Assembly: GCF_900078705.1 (NCBI RefSeq)
Contig: NZ_FKIF01000001.1
Coordinates: forward strand, 620,001 to 684,000
Origin: Bordetella ansorpii
Lineage (GTDB): Bacteria; Pseudomonadota; Gammaproteobacteria; Burkholderiales; Burkholderiaceae_B
Direction: 5' to 3'
DNA length: 64,000 nucleotides
How positions within the stretch are numbered: position 1 is the stretch's first letter; the number at the start of each line of letters is the position of its first letter. Both the position numbers and the translations under genes were made by a program. Under the pieces are notes generated by a model. That model worked only from the letters and a program-made list of their open reading frames with translations. It ran no database searches and was not told the origin of the DNA. Shown one piece after another: positions 38,679 to 47,368 of this stretch.

Positions 38679-39467
38679 ATGGACATGCATCTGAAAGACA
38701 AGCTCGCCCTGGTCACCGGTTCGACCAAGGGCATCGGCCACGCCATCGCCGTGGGCCTGGCCCGCGAGGGCGCGCGCGTCATCGTCAACGGCCGTTCGCA
38801 GCCTTCGGTCGACGCCGCACTGCAAGCCCTGTTCAAGACCGTCCCCGGCGCGCAGGCCGAGGGCCATGCCGGCGATCTGTCCGACCCCACGCAGGTTGCC
38901 GCGCTGGTGGCCAAGTACCCCGAGGTCGACGTGCTGGTGAACAACCTGGGCATCTTCGACCCCAAGCCCTTCGAGGACATCCCCGATGAGGACTGGCAGC
39001 ACTTCTTCGACACCAACGTGATGTCGGGCGTACGCCTGACGCGCGCCTACCTGCCGAAGATGAAGGCGAAAAACTGGGGCCGCGTGGTGTTCATCAGCAG
39101 CGAGAGCGGCGTGCAGATCCCCGTCGAGATGATCCACTACGGCGTCACCAAGAGCGCGCAGATCAGCCTGGCGCGCGGCCTGGCCGAAAGCTGCGCCGGC
39201 ACCCGCGTCACGGTCAACTCGGTGCTGCCCGGTCCCACGCAGTCCGAAGGCGTGATGGACTTCGTCGACAAGCTGTCGGGCGGCAAGCCGTTCGAGGCCT
39301 TCCAGCAGGAATTCTTCGAGACGGCGCGCCCGTCGTCGCTGCTCAAGCGCTTCATCACCCCCGAGGAAATCGCCAACATGGTGGTGTACGTGTGCTCGGA
39401 AGCCGCAGCGGCCACCAACGGCGCGGCGTTGCGCGCCGACGGCGGCGTGATCCGCTCGGCGTTCTGA
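38679..39467 (+). CDS. SDR family oxidoreductase
   Basis: The 262-residue short-chain dehydrogenase has TGSTKGIGHAIAVG near residues 14-27, NNLGIF near 88, and catalytic serines in ISSESG with tyrosine and lysine in YGVTKSA. The C-terminus keeps the GGVIR pattern. The substrate is unknown. It is followed by a terminator and a convergent LysR gene, suggesting it may belong to the same catabolic locus as the TctC receptor and hydroxy acid oxidase. Confidence 0.9.
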   Translation: MDMHLKDKLALVTGSTKGIGHAIAVGLAREGARVIVNGRSQPSVDAALQALFKTVPGAQAEGHAGDLSDPTQVAALVAKYPEVDVLVNNLGIFDPKPFEDIPDEDWQHFFDTNVMSGVRLTRAYLPKMKAKNWGRVVFISSESGVQIPVEMIHYGVTKSAQISLARGLAESCAGTRVTVNSVLPGPTQSEGVMDFVDKLSGGKPFEAFQQEFFETARPSSLLKRFITPEEIANMVVYVCSEAAAATNGAALRADGGVIRSAF

Positions 39468-39495
39468 TCCTTCCTGCGCAGGCGCGCGCCGTACG

Positions 39496-39526
39496 GGCCG
39501 CGGGCAATCGGCCCGCGGCCTGATTA
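39496..39526 (+). terminator. Rho-independent terminator between SDR and LysR genes
   Basis: A perfect 10-bp stem, GGCCGCGGGC at 39496-39505 and GCCCGCGGCC at 39511-39520 with a 5-base loop, is followed by TGATTATTT on the plus strand. The T-rich side favours termination of the SDR transcript; the LysR stop codon lies in the tail. Confidence 0.8.
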
Positions 39527-40399
39527 TTTCTGCGCCGTGGCCGCGGCTATCATCTCGCGGAACAGCCGTGCGTATGGCGACTGCGCGGGCCACAGCATGC
39601 CCAGCCTGCGTTCCAGCTTGTTGCGCGGCAAGGGCAGCACCGCCACGTTCTTGGGCACGGCCTCGGGCCGGAAACAGTTGGGCACCAGCGAAACGCCCAG
39701 GCCCCGCCCCACCAGCATCAGGATGCCGTCGGGCGCATCCATCTCGAAGCGCTCCTGCGGGCGCAGGCCGCGCTGCTGCAGGTATTGGTCGGCCAGCGAG
39801 CCGCCCCAGGTGCGGCGGTCGTAGCGGATGAAGGGCTGCGTGGCCAGCAGGCGGTCCACGTCGACCTTGCGCCCGCGCACCCGCAAGGCCGGCGCCAGCA
39901 GCACCAGCGGTTCGACGCGCAGCGTCTGCCATGCGAACGGCTTGGGCAGCCGGAACGGCGGTTCGACCACCAGGGCCGCATCGACCTTGCCCGCGGTGAC
40001 CTGGTGGTACAGCTCGTGCGACACGCCGATCTCCAGCATGGCGTCCAGCCGGGGATAGGTCTCGGCGACGTACTTCAGCAGATCGGGCATGACGTTGGTG
40101 AGCGCCGTGCGGATGGTGCCGATGCGCAGGCCGCCCGGAAAACCCTCGGTCGACACCGCGGCCTTCAGTTCGTACAGCTCGCGCTGGAAGCGGCGCGCGC
40201 GGTCCAGCAAGCGCGCCCCGCCTTCGGTGATGCGCACGAAGCGCCCCGAGCGCGTGAACAGCGGCACGCCGAATTCGCGCTCCAGCGCGCGCAGGCGCTG
40301 CGCCAGCGCCGTGGGCGTGACGTTGCTGCGCCGCGCGGCTTCGGCCATCGAGCCGCATTCGGCCACCATCACGAAGGTATCGAGAAAGCGCGTATCCAT
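39524..40399 (-). CDS. LysR family transcriptional regulator
   Basis: The 291-residue protein has an N-terminal winged helix-turn-helix (FLDTFVMVAECGSMAEAARRSNVTPTALAQRLRALE, here residues 5-40) and a LysR substrate-binding domain (GGLRIGTIRTALTNVMPDLL, then GVSLVPNCF near the end). It is divergent from the TctC-hydroxy acid oxidase genes, which are its likely targets. Confidence 0.93.
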   Translation of the reverse strand: MDTRFLDTFVMVAECGSMAEAARRSNVTPTALAQRLRALEREFGVPLFTRSGRFVRITEGGARLLDRARRFQRELYELKAAVSTEGFPGGLRIGTIRTALTNVMPDLLKYVAETYPRLDAMLEIGVSHELYHQVTAGKVDAALVVEPPFRLPKPFAWQTLRVEPLVLLAPALRVRGRKVDVDRLLATQPFIRYDRRTWGGSLADQYLQQRGLRPQERFEMDAPDGILMLVGRGLGVSLVPNCFRPEAVPKNVAVLPLPRNKLERRLGMLWPAQSPYARLFREMIAAATAQK

Positions 40400-40418
40400 G
40401 AATCAATAAAAAATTCAG

Positions 40419-40432
40419 TTTGAAAGCTCAAA
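40419..40432. promoter_or_regulatory. Inverted repeat, candidate LysR operator
   Basis: TTTGA-AAGC-TCAAA (5-bp arms, 4-bp centre) lies 20 bases upstream of the LysR start and 121 bases before the tctC ATG, in an AT-rich stretch. It fits the expected place of an autoregulatory LysR site. Confidence 0.4.
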
Positions 40433-40552
40433 AACGAAATTGTGCTTCAGTCATCCCGAATCCACAATTCACTTGGCCCGCGCTACGCAGAACAACAGGC
40501 GGAGAACCCATCCGTCCCGGCAGGCAGACACCTATTCCAACAGGAGACACGC

Positions 40553-41545
40553 ATGACCACGATCGATCCCCTACGCCGACGCACCCTTTCCGCCCTGCTG
40601 GCGGGTGGCCTGGCCACCCTGGCCGGCGGCGCCTGGGCGCAGGATGCCTACCCCAGCCGCTCCACCACCCTGATGGTGGGCTTCTCCGCGGGCGGCGCGG
40701 TCGACCTGGTGGCGCGCCAGCTGGGCCAGGCGCTGGGCAAGCAGTTCAACCAGCCCTACGTGATCGAGAACCGTCCGGGCGCCACCGGCACCATCGCCGC
40801 CGAGGCCACCGCGCGCGCCAAGCCGGACGGCTACACGCTGCTGCTGGGCACGCAGTCGACCATGGTGGTCGCGCCCAGCATGTACCCCAACCTGCGCTTC
40901 GATCCGATCAAGGACTTCGTGCCCGTGTCGCTGGTGGCCTCGGTGCCGCTGGTGCTGGTGGTACATCCCTCGCTGCCGCTGCACACCGTGCAGGACGTCA
41001 TCCAGTACGCAAAAGACCGGAAGGGCGAGCTGAGCTACGCCTCGTCGGGCCTGGGCGGCCCGCAGCACGTGTCCATGGAGCTGTTCAACGCCATGGCCGG
41101 CACGCGGATGGTGCACATCCCGTACAAGGGCGAGGCCAACGCCATCACCGACGTGCTGGGCAACCAGGTGCCGCTGATGTTCAGCAACCTGCCCACCCTG
41201 CTGCCGCACATCCGCAGCGGCAAGCTGCGCGCCATCGCCGTGTCCAGCCTGCGGCGCTCGCCCAGCGCGCCCGAGATTCCCACCGTCAGCGAATCCGGCC
41301 TGCAAGGCTTCGAGGCCCTGACGTGGTTTGGCCTCTACGCGCCCGCCGGCACGCCGCAAGCGGCCGTGTCCAGACTGGAGGCCGGCGTGCAGCAGGCCCT
41401 GGCCGATCCCGACCTGCGCGCCAAGATGGCCGAGCAGGGCGCCACGCTGGAGGGCCGCGACAGCGCCGCGTTCCGCCAGTACATGCAAGCCGAGAGCGTC
41501 AAGTGGGGCGGTCTCATCAAGAAGTCCGGCATCAAGCCGGAATAA
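40553..41545 (+). CDS. Bug/TctC family tripartite tricarboxylate transporter receptor
   Basis: The 330-residue periplasmic solute-binding protein has a signal peptide with RRRT followed by a hydrophobic stretch, ending AWAQ near residue 30. The family hallmark is GGAVDLVARQLGQALGKQFNQP, with ENRPGATGTIAAEA shortly after, and SYASSGLGGPQHVSMELF in the middle. CAGGAG spaced 7 bases supports this ATG. It likely captures a hydroxy- or keto-acid related to the oxidase encoded 22 bases downstream. No TctA/TctB membrane genes are adjacent, as is common for these expanded receptors. Confidence 0.92.
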   Translation: MTTIDPLRRRTLSALLAGGLATLAGGAWAQDAYPSRSTTLMVGFSAGGAVDLVARQLGQALGKQFNQPYVIENRPGATGTIAAEATARAKPDGYTLLLGTQSTMVVAPSMYPNLRFDPIKDFVPVSLVASVPLVLVVHPSLPLHTVQDVIQYAKDRKGELSYASSGLGGPQHVSMELFNAMAGTRMVHIPYKGEANAITDVLGNQVPLMFSNLPTLLPHIRSGKLRAIAVSSLRRSPSAPEIPTVSESGLQGFEALTWFGLYAPAGTPQAAVSRLEAGVQQALADPDLRAKMAEQGATLEGRDSAAFRQYMQAESVKWGGLIKKSGIKPE

Positions 41546-41567
41546 ACGCACAGAAGGAAGTCCTCGT

Positions 41568-42803
41568 ATGCATCCCAGCACAGCCATGCCGGACCTGTCC
41601 GCCGCCCCCAAGCCCATTGCCGCCCCCGCGGCCCGGCCGCCCCGGCGCCTGCGCGGCGTGCTGTCGCTGGACGACTTCGAGACCCTCGCGCGCCGCCATC
41701 TGCCCCGCCCCGTGTACGGCTACATGAGCGCGGTGGCGGAAACGGGCGCCTCGTTCGACGACAATCGCGCGGCCTACGCCGAGTATGGCTTCCGGCCCGG
41801 CGTCATGGTGGACGTGTCCAGGCGCAGCACCGCCACCACGCTGTTCGAAGAAACCTACGCGGCGCCCTTCGGTTTCTCGCCGCTGGGACTGACCGCGCTG
41901 TCCAGTTATCGCGGCGACGTCGTCATCGCCCAGGCCGCGCGCGCCGCGCGCTTGCCGATGATCATGAGCGGCTCCTCGCTGATCCGCCTGGAGGACGTGG
42001 CCGAACAGCATCCCGGCGCCTGGTTCCAGGCGTACCTGCCCGGCGACCGCGCCGCGTTGGAAGCCCTGATAGACCGGGTGTCGCGCACCGCCTTCAAGAC
42101 CCTGGTGGTGACGGTGGACACGCCCGTGCCGCCCAACAGCGAGAACACCGTGCGCATGGGCTTCTCGGCGCCGCTGCGGCCCAGCCTGAGCCTGGCCTGG
42201 CAGGGCCTGACGCATCCGCGCTGGCTGTGCGGCACCTTTCTGCGCACGCTGGTCAAGCACGGCATGCCGCACTTCGAGAACAACTACGCCACGCGCGGCG
42301 CCCCCATTCTCTCGCCGTCCGTGATGCGCGATTTTTCGGAGCGCGGCCACCTGCACTGGGACGACCTGCGCAACATCCGCCGGCTGTGGCGCGGCCGGCT
42401 GGTGGTCAAGGGCATCCTGCGCGGCGACGATGCCCGGCGCGCGCAGGACTGCGGCGCGGACGGCATCATCGTGTCGAACCATGGCGGCCGCCAGCTGGAC
42501 GGCGCGGTGGCGCCGCTGCGCGCGCTGCCCGAGGTGGTGCGCGCCTGCCCCGGCATCCCGGTGATGATCGACAGCGGCGTGCGGCGCGGCACCGACGTGC
42601 TGAAGGCCCTGGCCCTGGGCGCGCGCATGGCCTTCGTGGGCCGGCCCTTCGGCTACGCCGCTGCCGTCGGCGGCCTGCCCGCGCTGGAACACGGCATCCG
42701 GCTGCTGACGCAGGAGGTGTCGCGCGACATGGCGATGCTGGGGGTGACCTCGGTGGACCAGATCAAGGCGGAAGAACACCTGACGCTGCGCCGGCCGAAA
42801 TAA
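41568..42803 (+). CDS. FMN-dependent alpha-hydroxy acid oxidase
   Basis: The 411-residue TIM-barrel flavoenzyme is of the lactate/glycolate/mandelate family. The barrel begins near residue 28 (LSLDDFETLARRHLPRPVYGYMSAVAETG). The catalytic histidine is H305 in SNHGGRQLDGA, with a preceding lysine in LVVKGIL and the later arginine in IDSGVRRGTDV. A ribosome site (AAGGAAG) precedes the ATG. The protein probably oxidises an L-2-hydroxy acid to the keto acid. The LysR-TctC context suggests a specific catabolic substrate, which cannot be told from the sequence. Confidence 0.92.
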   Translation: MHPSTAMPDLSAAPKPIAAPAARPPRRLRGVLSLDDFETLARRHLPRPVYGYMSAVAETGASFDDNRAAYAEYGFRPGVMVDVSRRSTATTLFEETYAAPFGFSPLGLTALSSYRGDVVIAQAARAARLPMIMSGSSLIRLEDVAEQHPGAWFQAYLPGDRAALEALIDRVSRTAFKTLVVTVDTPVPPNSENTVRMGFSAPLRPSLSLAWQGLTHPRWLCGTFLRTLVKHGMPHFENNYATRGAPILSPSVMRDFSERGHLHWDDLRNIRRLWRGRLVVKGILRGDDARRAQDCGADGIIVSNHGGRQLDGAVAPLRALPEVVRACPGIPVMIDSGVRRGTDVLKALALGARMAFVGRPFGYAAAVGGLPALEHGIRLLTQEVSRDMAMLGVTSVDQIKAEEHLTLRRPK

Positions 42804-42816
42804 AATTGGACAGTCC

Positions 42817-43071
42817 TCAGGCAGCCGAAGCCTGACCGGCACTGACAGGCAGCACGGCCAGTCGTAAACCCATTGCTTTGAGTATGGCCGCCAGACTGCT
42901 CACTGCTGGATTGCCCCTGGACGACAACGTGCGGTAGATCTGCGTTGGATTGAGTTGCGCATGCTCGGCAACTGCTTGAACCCCACCGAACGCCTGGGCC
43001 AACTGGCGCAATACCACAAGCAATTCTCCTTGGTCGCCTTCTTCGAGAATGCTGTTGATGACCTCAAGCAC
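42817..43071 (-). CDS. Orphan HTH antitoxin-like protein, possibly 5'-truncated
   Basis: The 84 residues from a GTG at 43071 match the C-terminal two thirds of COG3636-type addiction-module antidote proteins: a helix-turn-helix with AFGGVQAVAEHAQLNPTQIYRTLSSRGNPAVSSLAAIL and the closing KAMGLRLAVLPV. The frame stays open upstream and still reads like the family (YREDPALVLEVINS), but no ATG occurs before the TctC terminator at 43124-43159. No RelE/HigB-type toxin gene is next to it. It is either a truncated remnant or uses a weak start. Confidence 0.6.
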   Translation of the reverse strand: MLEVINSILEEGDQGELLVVLRQLAQAFGGVQAVAEHAQLNPTQIYRTLSSRGNPAVSSLAAILKAMGLRLAVLPVSAGQASAA

Positions 43072-43123
43072 CAGAGCCGGGTCTTCACGGTATGCAAACC
43101 CCTTTTGCCAACCACAAATGCAA

Positions 43124-43159
43124 AACGCCCCATCCGTTCACGAACCCGGACGGGGCGTT
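43124..43159 (-). terminator. Rho-independent terminator of the minus-strand TctC gene
   Basis: A 13-bp stem, 43124-43136 against 43147-43159, has a single imperfection that becomes a G-U pair in the minus-strand RNA. It is followed on that strand by GTTTTGCATTTG. It ends 37 bases after the stop of the TctC gene. Confidence 0.88.
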
Positions 43160-43195
43160 CTCTCGACGACGCTACCGCGTCATCGCATCGAGCGA

Positions 43196-44185
43196 TCAGT
43201 CCAGCTTGATGTTCTGCTTCTTCACGACGTCCTTGGCCCAGTCGTACTGCGCCTGGATTTCCTTGGCGAACGCTTCGGGCGTGTTGCCCGACGGCGCCGA
43301 GCCCTGGTCGTCCAGCGCCTTGATGACCTTCGGGTCCTTCAGGGCCACCACGGCGGCATCGCGCAGCTTGTTCACGATGTCCATCGGCGTGCCCTTGGGG
43401 GCCAGCAGGCCGTACCACACGGGCTGGTTCAGCACCGGTTGGCCAACGTCGGCGAAGGTGGGCACGTCCTTGATGGCGGCGATGCGCTCGGGCCATGCGA
43501 TGGCCATGGCGCGCAGCTTGCCGGCCTGGATCTGCGGCATCGACGACGGCAGGTTGTCGAACAGCACTTCGATCTGGCCGCCGACGGCGTCGGCGATGGC
43601 CGGGCCCGAACCCTTGTACGGCACGTGCACGATGTCGGTGCCGGTGGCCATGCGGAAGGATTCACCCATCAGGTGCAGCACGCCGCAAGTGCCCGAGCTG
43701 CCGTACGAATACTTGTTGGGGTTCTTCTTCAGGACTTCGAGGAATTCCTTGAAATCCTTGGCCGGGAACTTCGGGTTGACCGCCACGACGTTGGCCGTGT
43801 TGGCGAAGTTGGTGATCGGCTGGAAGTCCTTGATCGGATCGTAGGGCAGGTCGTTGGGGCGGCAGGCCGGGTTGACGGCCATGGTGGACACCGTGGCGAT
43901 CGACAGCGTGTAGCCGTCGGCGGCGGCCTTGGCGGCTTCCGCCGCGCCGATGGCGCCGCCGGCGCCGCCCTTGTTCTCGACGACCATGGGCTGGCCCAGT
44001 TCCTGGCTCATGCGCGTGGTGACCAGGCGGGCGATGATGTCAGTGGAGCCACCGGGCGCAAACGGCACGATCACGCGGATCGGACGCTCGGGATAGCCGG
44101 CAGCATTGGCGACGGACGCGGCGGCGACAGCGGCGACGCCGCTGGCCAGGGCGATGGCGTGGGCCAGGGTGCGGACTTTAAGCAT
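43196..44185 (-). CDS. Bug/TctC family tripartite tricarboxylate transporter receptor
   Basis: The 329-residue periplasmic receptor has a signal peptide ending ANA near residue 28 and the Bug hallmarks APGGSTDIIARLV and ENKGGAGGAIGAAEA, then YGSSGTCGVLHLMGE where most members have another residue at the cysteine. A further unusual cysteine occurs in NPACRPNDLPYDPIKDF; the two might form a disulfide. The gene is monocistronic, with its own terminator. The ligand is unknown; carboxylates are usual. Confidence 0.93.
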   Translation of the reverse strand: MLKVRTLAHAIALASGVAAVAAASVANAAGYPERPIRVIVPFAPGGSTDIIARLVTTRMSQELGQPMVVENKGGAGGAIGAAEAAKAAADGYTLSIATVSTMAVNPACRPNDLPYDPIKDFQPITNFANTANVVAVNPKFPAKDFKEFLEVLKKNPNKYSYGSSGTCGVLHLMGESFRMATGTDIVHVPYKGSGPAIADAVGGQIEVLFDNLPSSMPQIQAGKLRAMAIAWPERIAAIKDVPTFADVGQPVLNQPVWYGLLAPKGTPMDIVNKLRDAAVVALKDPKVIKALDDQGSAPSGNTPEAFAKEIQAQYDWAKDVVKKQNIKLD

Positions 44186-44373
44186 GGGGTGTTTCCTCCT
44201 AGAATGCGGCTGCGGTCAAAAAAAGCCGCTTTGTGCTGAGATATGCCGTGCGATCTTATGAGCGTGCGTCGCGGATACATGGTCCGCGGCTGCGCCTGGA
44301 CGACGAAGAATAGCAGCAAATTTCCGCAGCGCACATCGCTGCTTTCCCGAAAATCAACCCCTTTGGCCCCCAC

Positions 44374-45267
44374 ATGTCGGTCGCTTTGCTGGTCTTGCCC
44401 GATTTTCTTCTGGTAGCACTGGGCTGGGCCTTGCGCCACAGGTTGGGATACTCGCGCGATTTCTTCGCCGGCACCGAACGCCTGGTTTACTTCGTGCTGT
44501 TCCCGGCGCTGTTGTTCCAGTCGGTGCTGCGCACGCCCATCTCGGCCGGCAGCGCCCTGCTGCTGCTGCAGGCCACGGCGCTGGTGATCGTGGTGGGCGT
44601 GCTGCTGGCCTGGCTGGCGCTGCCGGCCCTGCGCTGCGCGCCCATGGCCCATGCCTCGGCCGCGCAATGCGGCTACCGCTTCAACACCTATATCGGGCTG
44701 GCGCTGGCGGCCAGCCTGGGCGGCCCGCAAGGCCAATCGACCATGGCGCTGATCGTGGGCTTCGCGGTGCCGATGGCCAACGTGGCCGCGGTGTACGCGC
44801 TGGCGCGCCACGGCGGCGGCAACGTGTTCAAGGAACTGCTGCGCAATCCGCTGCTGCTGGCCACGCTGCTGGGACTGGCGTGCAACCTGGCGGGCCTGTC
44901 GCTGCCCGGCCCGGTGGATACGGTGTTCAGCCGGCTGGGAGCCGCCGCGCTGGCACTGGGCATCATCTGCGTGGGCGCCAGCCTGTCGTGGGAGGGCGGA
45001 CGCGGCCAAGGGAAGCTGATCGCGTGGATGATCGTGGTCAAGCTGCTGCTGCTGCCAACGGTGGCATTGGGCGCCGCCGCACTGCTGGGGTTGCCGCCGC
45101 TGGAATCGCGCATGCTGCTGCTGTTCGCGGCCCTGCCCACGGCCTCGGCGGCCTACGTGCTGGCCATGCGCATGGGCGGCGACGGCCGCATGGTGGCCGT
45201 GCTGATCTCGCTGGGCACGCTGCTGTCGGCCGCCACCATCCCGTTCTGGCTGATGGTGACGGGCTGA
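44374..45267 (+). CDS. AEC family transporter
   Basis: The 297-residue membrane protein has about ten hydrophobic segments. It resembles the auxin-efflux-carrier superfamily (malonate/malate permease MdcF/YwkB type), with paired inverted halves and a GCNL-like CNLAGLSLPGPV segment at the domain junction. It may transport organic acids out of or into the cell. It is divergent from the TctC gene with 188 bases between them and converges on fumC. Confidence 0.88.
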   Translation: MSVALLVLPDFLLVALGWALRHRLGYSRDFFAGTERLVYFVLFPALLFQSVLRTPISAGSALLLLQATALVIVVGVLLAWLALPALRCAPMAHASAAQCGYRFNTYIGLALAASLGGPQGQSTMALIVGFAVPMANVAAVYALARHGGGNVFKELLRNPLLLATLLGLACNLAGLSLPGPVDTVFSRLGAAALALGIICVGASLSWEGGRGQGKLIAWMIVVKLLLLPTVALGAAALLGLPPLESRMLLLFAALPTASAAYVLAMRMGGDGRMVAVLISLGTLLSAATIPFWLMVTG

Positions 45268-45327
45268 GCGCGCGGTTTTCCTGTTCAGGCTGGGGCCTCG
45301 CCAATCGATGCCCCGCCCTTCACATCC

Positions 45328-46719
45328 TCAACGCCTGGCGTTGGTCATGTCCGCCGGCACGACCCAGCGCGCGAACTCGTCTTCGGTCACATAGCCCAGC
45401 GCCAGCGCGGATTCCTTCAGCGACAGGTTCTCCTTGTGCGCCTTCTTGGCGATCTGCGCGGCCTTGTCGTAGCCGATGTGCGGGTTCAGCGCGGTCACCA
45501 GCATCAGCGAGCGGTCCACCAGGTCGGCGATGCGCTCGCGGTTGGGCTCGATGCCCGCGGCGCAGTGCCGGTCGAAACTGGCCATGCCGTCGGCCAGCAG
45601 GCGCACCGACTGCAGGAAATTGTGGATGACCAGCGGCTTGTAGACGTTCAGCTCGAAATTGCCGCTGGCGCCGCCGATGTTGATGGCCACGTCGTTGCCC
45701 ATGACCTGCGCGGCCAGCATGGTGATGGCCTCGCACTGCGTCGGGTTGACCTTGCCCGGCATGATGGAGCTGCCCGGCTCGTTCTCGGGAATGCTGATCT
45801 CGCCCAGGCCCGAACGCGGACCGCTGGACAGCCAGCGCACGTCGTTGGCCAGTTTCATCAGGCCCGCGGCCAGGGTCTTCAGGGCGCCGTGCGAGAACAG
45901 CAGCGCCTCGTGCGAGGCCAGGGCCTGGAACTTGTTGGGCGCCGACACGAAGGCGCTGCCCGTGTCGCGGGCCAGTTCGGCGGACACGCGGGCGCTGAAT
46001 TCGGGGTGGGCGTTCAGGCCCGTGCCCACGGCGGTGCCGCCGATGGCCAACTGGTGCAGGCCCGGCAGCGTGGCGCGGATCTGCTGCTCGGCCAGGTCCA
46101 GTTGGGCCACGTGGCCCGACAGTTCCTGCCCCAGCGTCAGCGGCGTGGCGTCCTGCAGGTGGGTGCGGCCGATCTTCACGATGTCGTAGAAGTCCGCGCT
46201 CTTCCGGGCCAGCGTGGCGCGCAGCGCCTTCAGGGCCGGCAGCAGGGTCTGCTCGACCTCGACGGCGGCCGCCACGTGCATGGCGGTCGGGAAGGTGTCG
46301 TTGGACGACTGGCCGCGGTTGACGTGGTCGTTGGGATGGACCTTGCGGCCTTCGCCGCGCTCGCCGCCCAGCAGCTCGGACGCGCGGTTGGCCAGCACTT
46401 CGTTCATGTTCATGTTGCTTTGCGTGCCCGAGCCGGTCTGCCACACGGACAGCGGGAACTCGTCCGGCCACTTGCCCGCGATGACTTCGTCGGCGGCCTG
46501 CGCGATGGCCCCGGCGATCTGCCCGTCCAGTTCGCCCAGGCCGGCGTTCGCCTGCGCGGCGGCGCGCTTGAGGCGGGCCATGGCGGTCACCAGCGGCACC
46601 GGCATCTTCTCGGTGGAAATGGCGAAGAAATGCAGCGAGCGCTGCGTCTGCGCGCCCCACAGATGATCGTCGGGGACCTCGATGGGGCCGAAGGTGTCTT
46701 TCTCGGTACGCGTCTTCAT
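45328..46719 (-). CDS. fumC: Fumarate hydratase class II
   Basis: The 463-residue TCA-cycle enzyme interconverts fumarate and malate and needs no iron-sulfur cluster. The catalytic signature [11 protein letters not shown] lies near residue 318. [21 protein letters not shown] and [12 protein letters not shown] supply the remaining active-site residues of the tetramer. An in-frame extension to 47016 overlaps tsaE antisense and is not real. The Fur-like box just upstream predicts induction when iron is scarce, as for other iron-independent fumarases. Confidence 0.96.
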   Translation of the reverse strand: MKTRTEKDTFGPIEVPDDHLWGAQTQRSLHFFAISTEKMPVPLVTAMARLKRAAAQANAGLGELDGQIAGAIAQAADEVIAGKWPDEFPLSVWQTGSGTQSNMNMNEVLANRASELLGGERGEGRKVHPNDHVNRGQSSNDTFPTAMHVAAAVEVEQTLLPALKALRATLARKSADFYDIVKIGRTHLQDATPLTLGQELSGHVAQLDLAEQQIRATLPGLHQLAIGGTAVGTGLNAHPEFSARVSAELARDTGSAFVSAPNKFQALASHEALLFSHGALKTLAAGLMKLANDVRWLSSGPRSGLGEISIPENEPGSSIMPGKVNPTQCEAITMLAAQVMGNDVAINIGGASGNFELNVYKPLVIHNFLQSVRLLADGMASFDRHCAAGIEPNRERIADLVDRSLMLVTALNPHIGYDKAAQIAKKAHKENLSLKESALALGYVTEDEFARWVVPADMTNARR

Positions 46720-46769
46720 GGCGGTGCAGCTCCGTTGCGGCGATCCCGGCCCTGCCGGGAAAATTAGAA

Positions 46770-46784
46770 CGAGAATCGATATCA
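46770..46784. promoter_or_regulatory. Candidate Fur box before fumC
   Basis: CGAGAATCGATATCA matches the 7-1-7 Fur model TGATAATnATTATCA at 10 of 14 scored positions and lies about 50 bases upstream of the fumC ATG, within the fumC-tsaE divergent region. Confidence 0.5.
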
Positions 46785-46812
46785 ATGGAAGCGTAGCAGA
46801 AAGCGCGCTTCC

Positions 46813-46818
46813 TATAAT
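46813..46818 (+). promoter_or_regulatory. Candidate -10 element for tsaE
   Basis: A perfect TATAAT lies 43 bases before the tsaE ATG. No good -35 is visible at 17 bases, so an activator or extended contacts may be needed. Confidence 0.45.
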
Positions 46819-46861
46819 CGCGGGCACTCTCCCGGTTTTAACACCGCGCCTGGATTCCGCC

Positions 46862-47368
46862 ATGACATCCCCTCCGCACGCCCCGCGCCTGCTGCACCTG
46901 CCCGACGAAGCCGCCACCGAAGCCCTGGCGCGGCAACTGGCCCCCCTTCTGGACGGCCGTGCCGGCATGCCTGCGGGGGGGCGCATCCACCTGTCGGGCG
47001 ACCTCGGGGCGGGCAAGACGGCCCTGGCGCGGGCCCTGTTGCGCGCATGCGGCGTTCAGGGCCGGATCAAGAGCCCGAGCTATGCATTGCTTGAATCTTA
47101 TAAAATTTCTAGCTTATACTTCTATCACTTTGATTTTTATAGATTTAGCGATCCGCGCGAATGGCTGGACGCCGGGTTCAGGGATTTATTGAGGGACGAT
47201 GCGGTCGTCCTCGTCGAATGGCCCGAGCGTGCCGGGGACGTGTTACCGCCCCCCGATCTGCTGATCGCCCTGGAGTATGCCGGCCAGGGGCGTGATGCTG
47301 GCCTGACCGCTTACACCGCTCGAGGACAAACATGGTTGAACGCGATCAACACCCCGCCCTCGACGTAG
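46862..47368 (+). CDS. tsaE: tRNA N6-threonylcarbamoyladenosine biosynthesis ATPase TsaE
   Basis: The 168-residue P-loop protein has Walker [15 protein letters not shown] near residues 44-57, the [10 protein letters not shown] segment, the [14 protein letters not shown] region and the Walker B-like [12 protein letters not shown]. It acts with TsaB and TsaD in t6A formation. An AT-rich patch of about 75 bases at 47080-47152 interrupts the otherwise GC-rich gene and holds a promoter-like sequence. The gene overlaps amiC by 37 bases. Confidence 0.94.
   Translation: MTSPPHAPRLLHLPDEAATEALARQLAPLLDGRAGMPAGGRIHLSGDLGAGKTALARALLRACGVQGRIKSPSYALLESYKISSLYFYHFDFYRFSDPREWLDAGFRDLLRDDAVVLVEWPERAGDVLPPPDLLIALEYAGQGRDAGLTAYTARGQTWLNAINTPPST
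47091..47120 (+). promoter_or_regulatory. Sigma70-like promoter inside tsaE, probably for amiC
   Basis: TTGAAT at 47091-47096 and TATACT at 47115-47120 are separated by 18 bases. They lie in a strongly AT-rich patch, 212 bases before the amiC start. The spacing and sequence are close to consensus and better than anything upstream of tsaE. Confidence 0.6.

Noticed and set aside
43070-43196. Antitoxin start at the ATG 43134
   Set aside because: That codon is inside the TctC terminator stem and the first residues are not antitoxin-like.
45268-45327. Possible terminator between the AEC transporter gene and fumC
   Set aside because: GGGGC and GCCCC arms are only 5 bases with a long loop and no T run.
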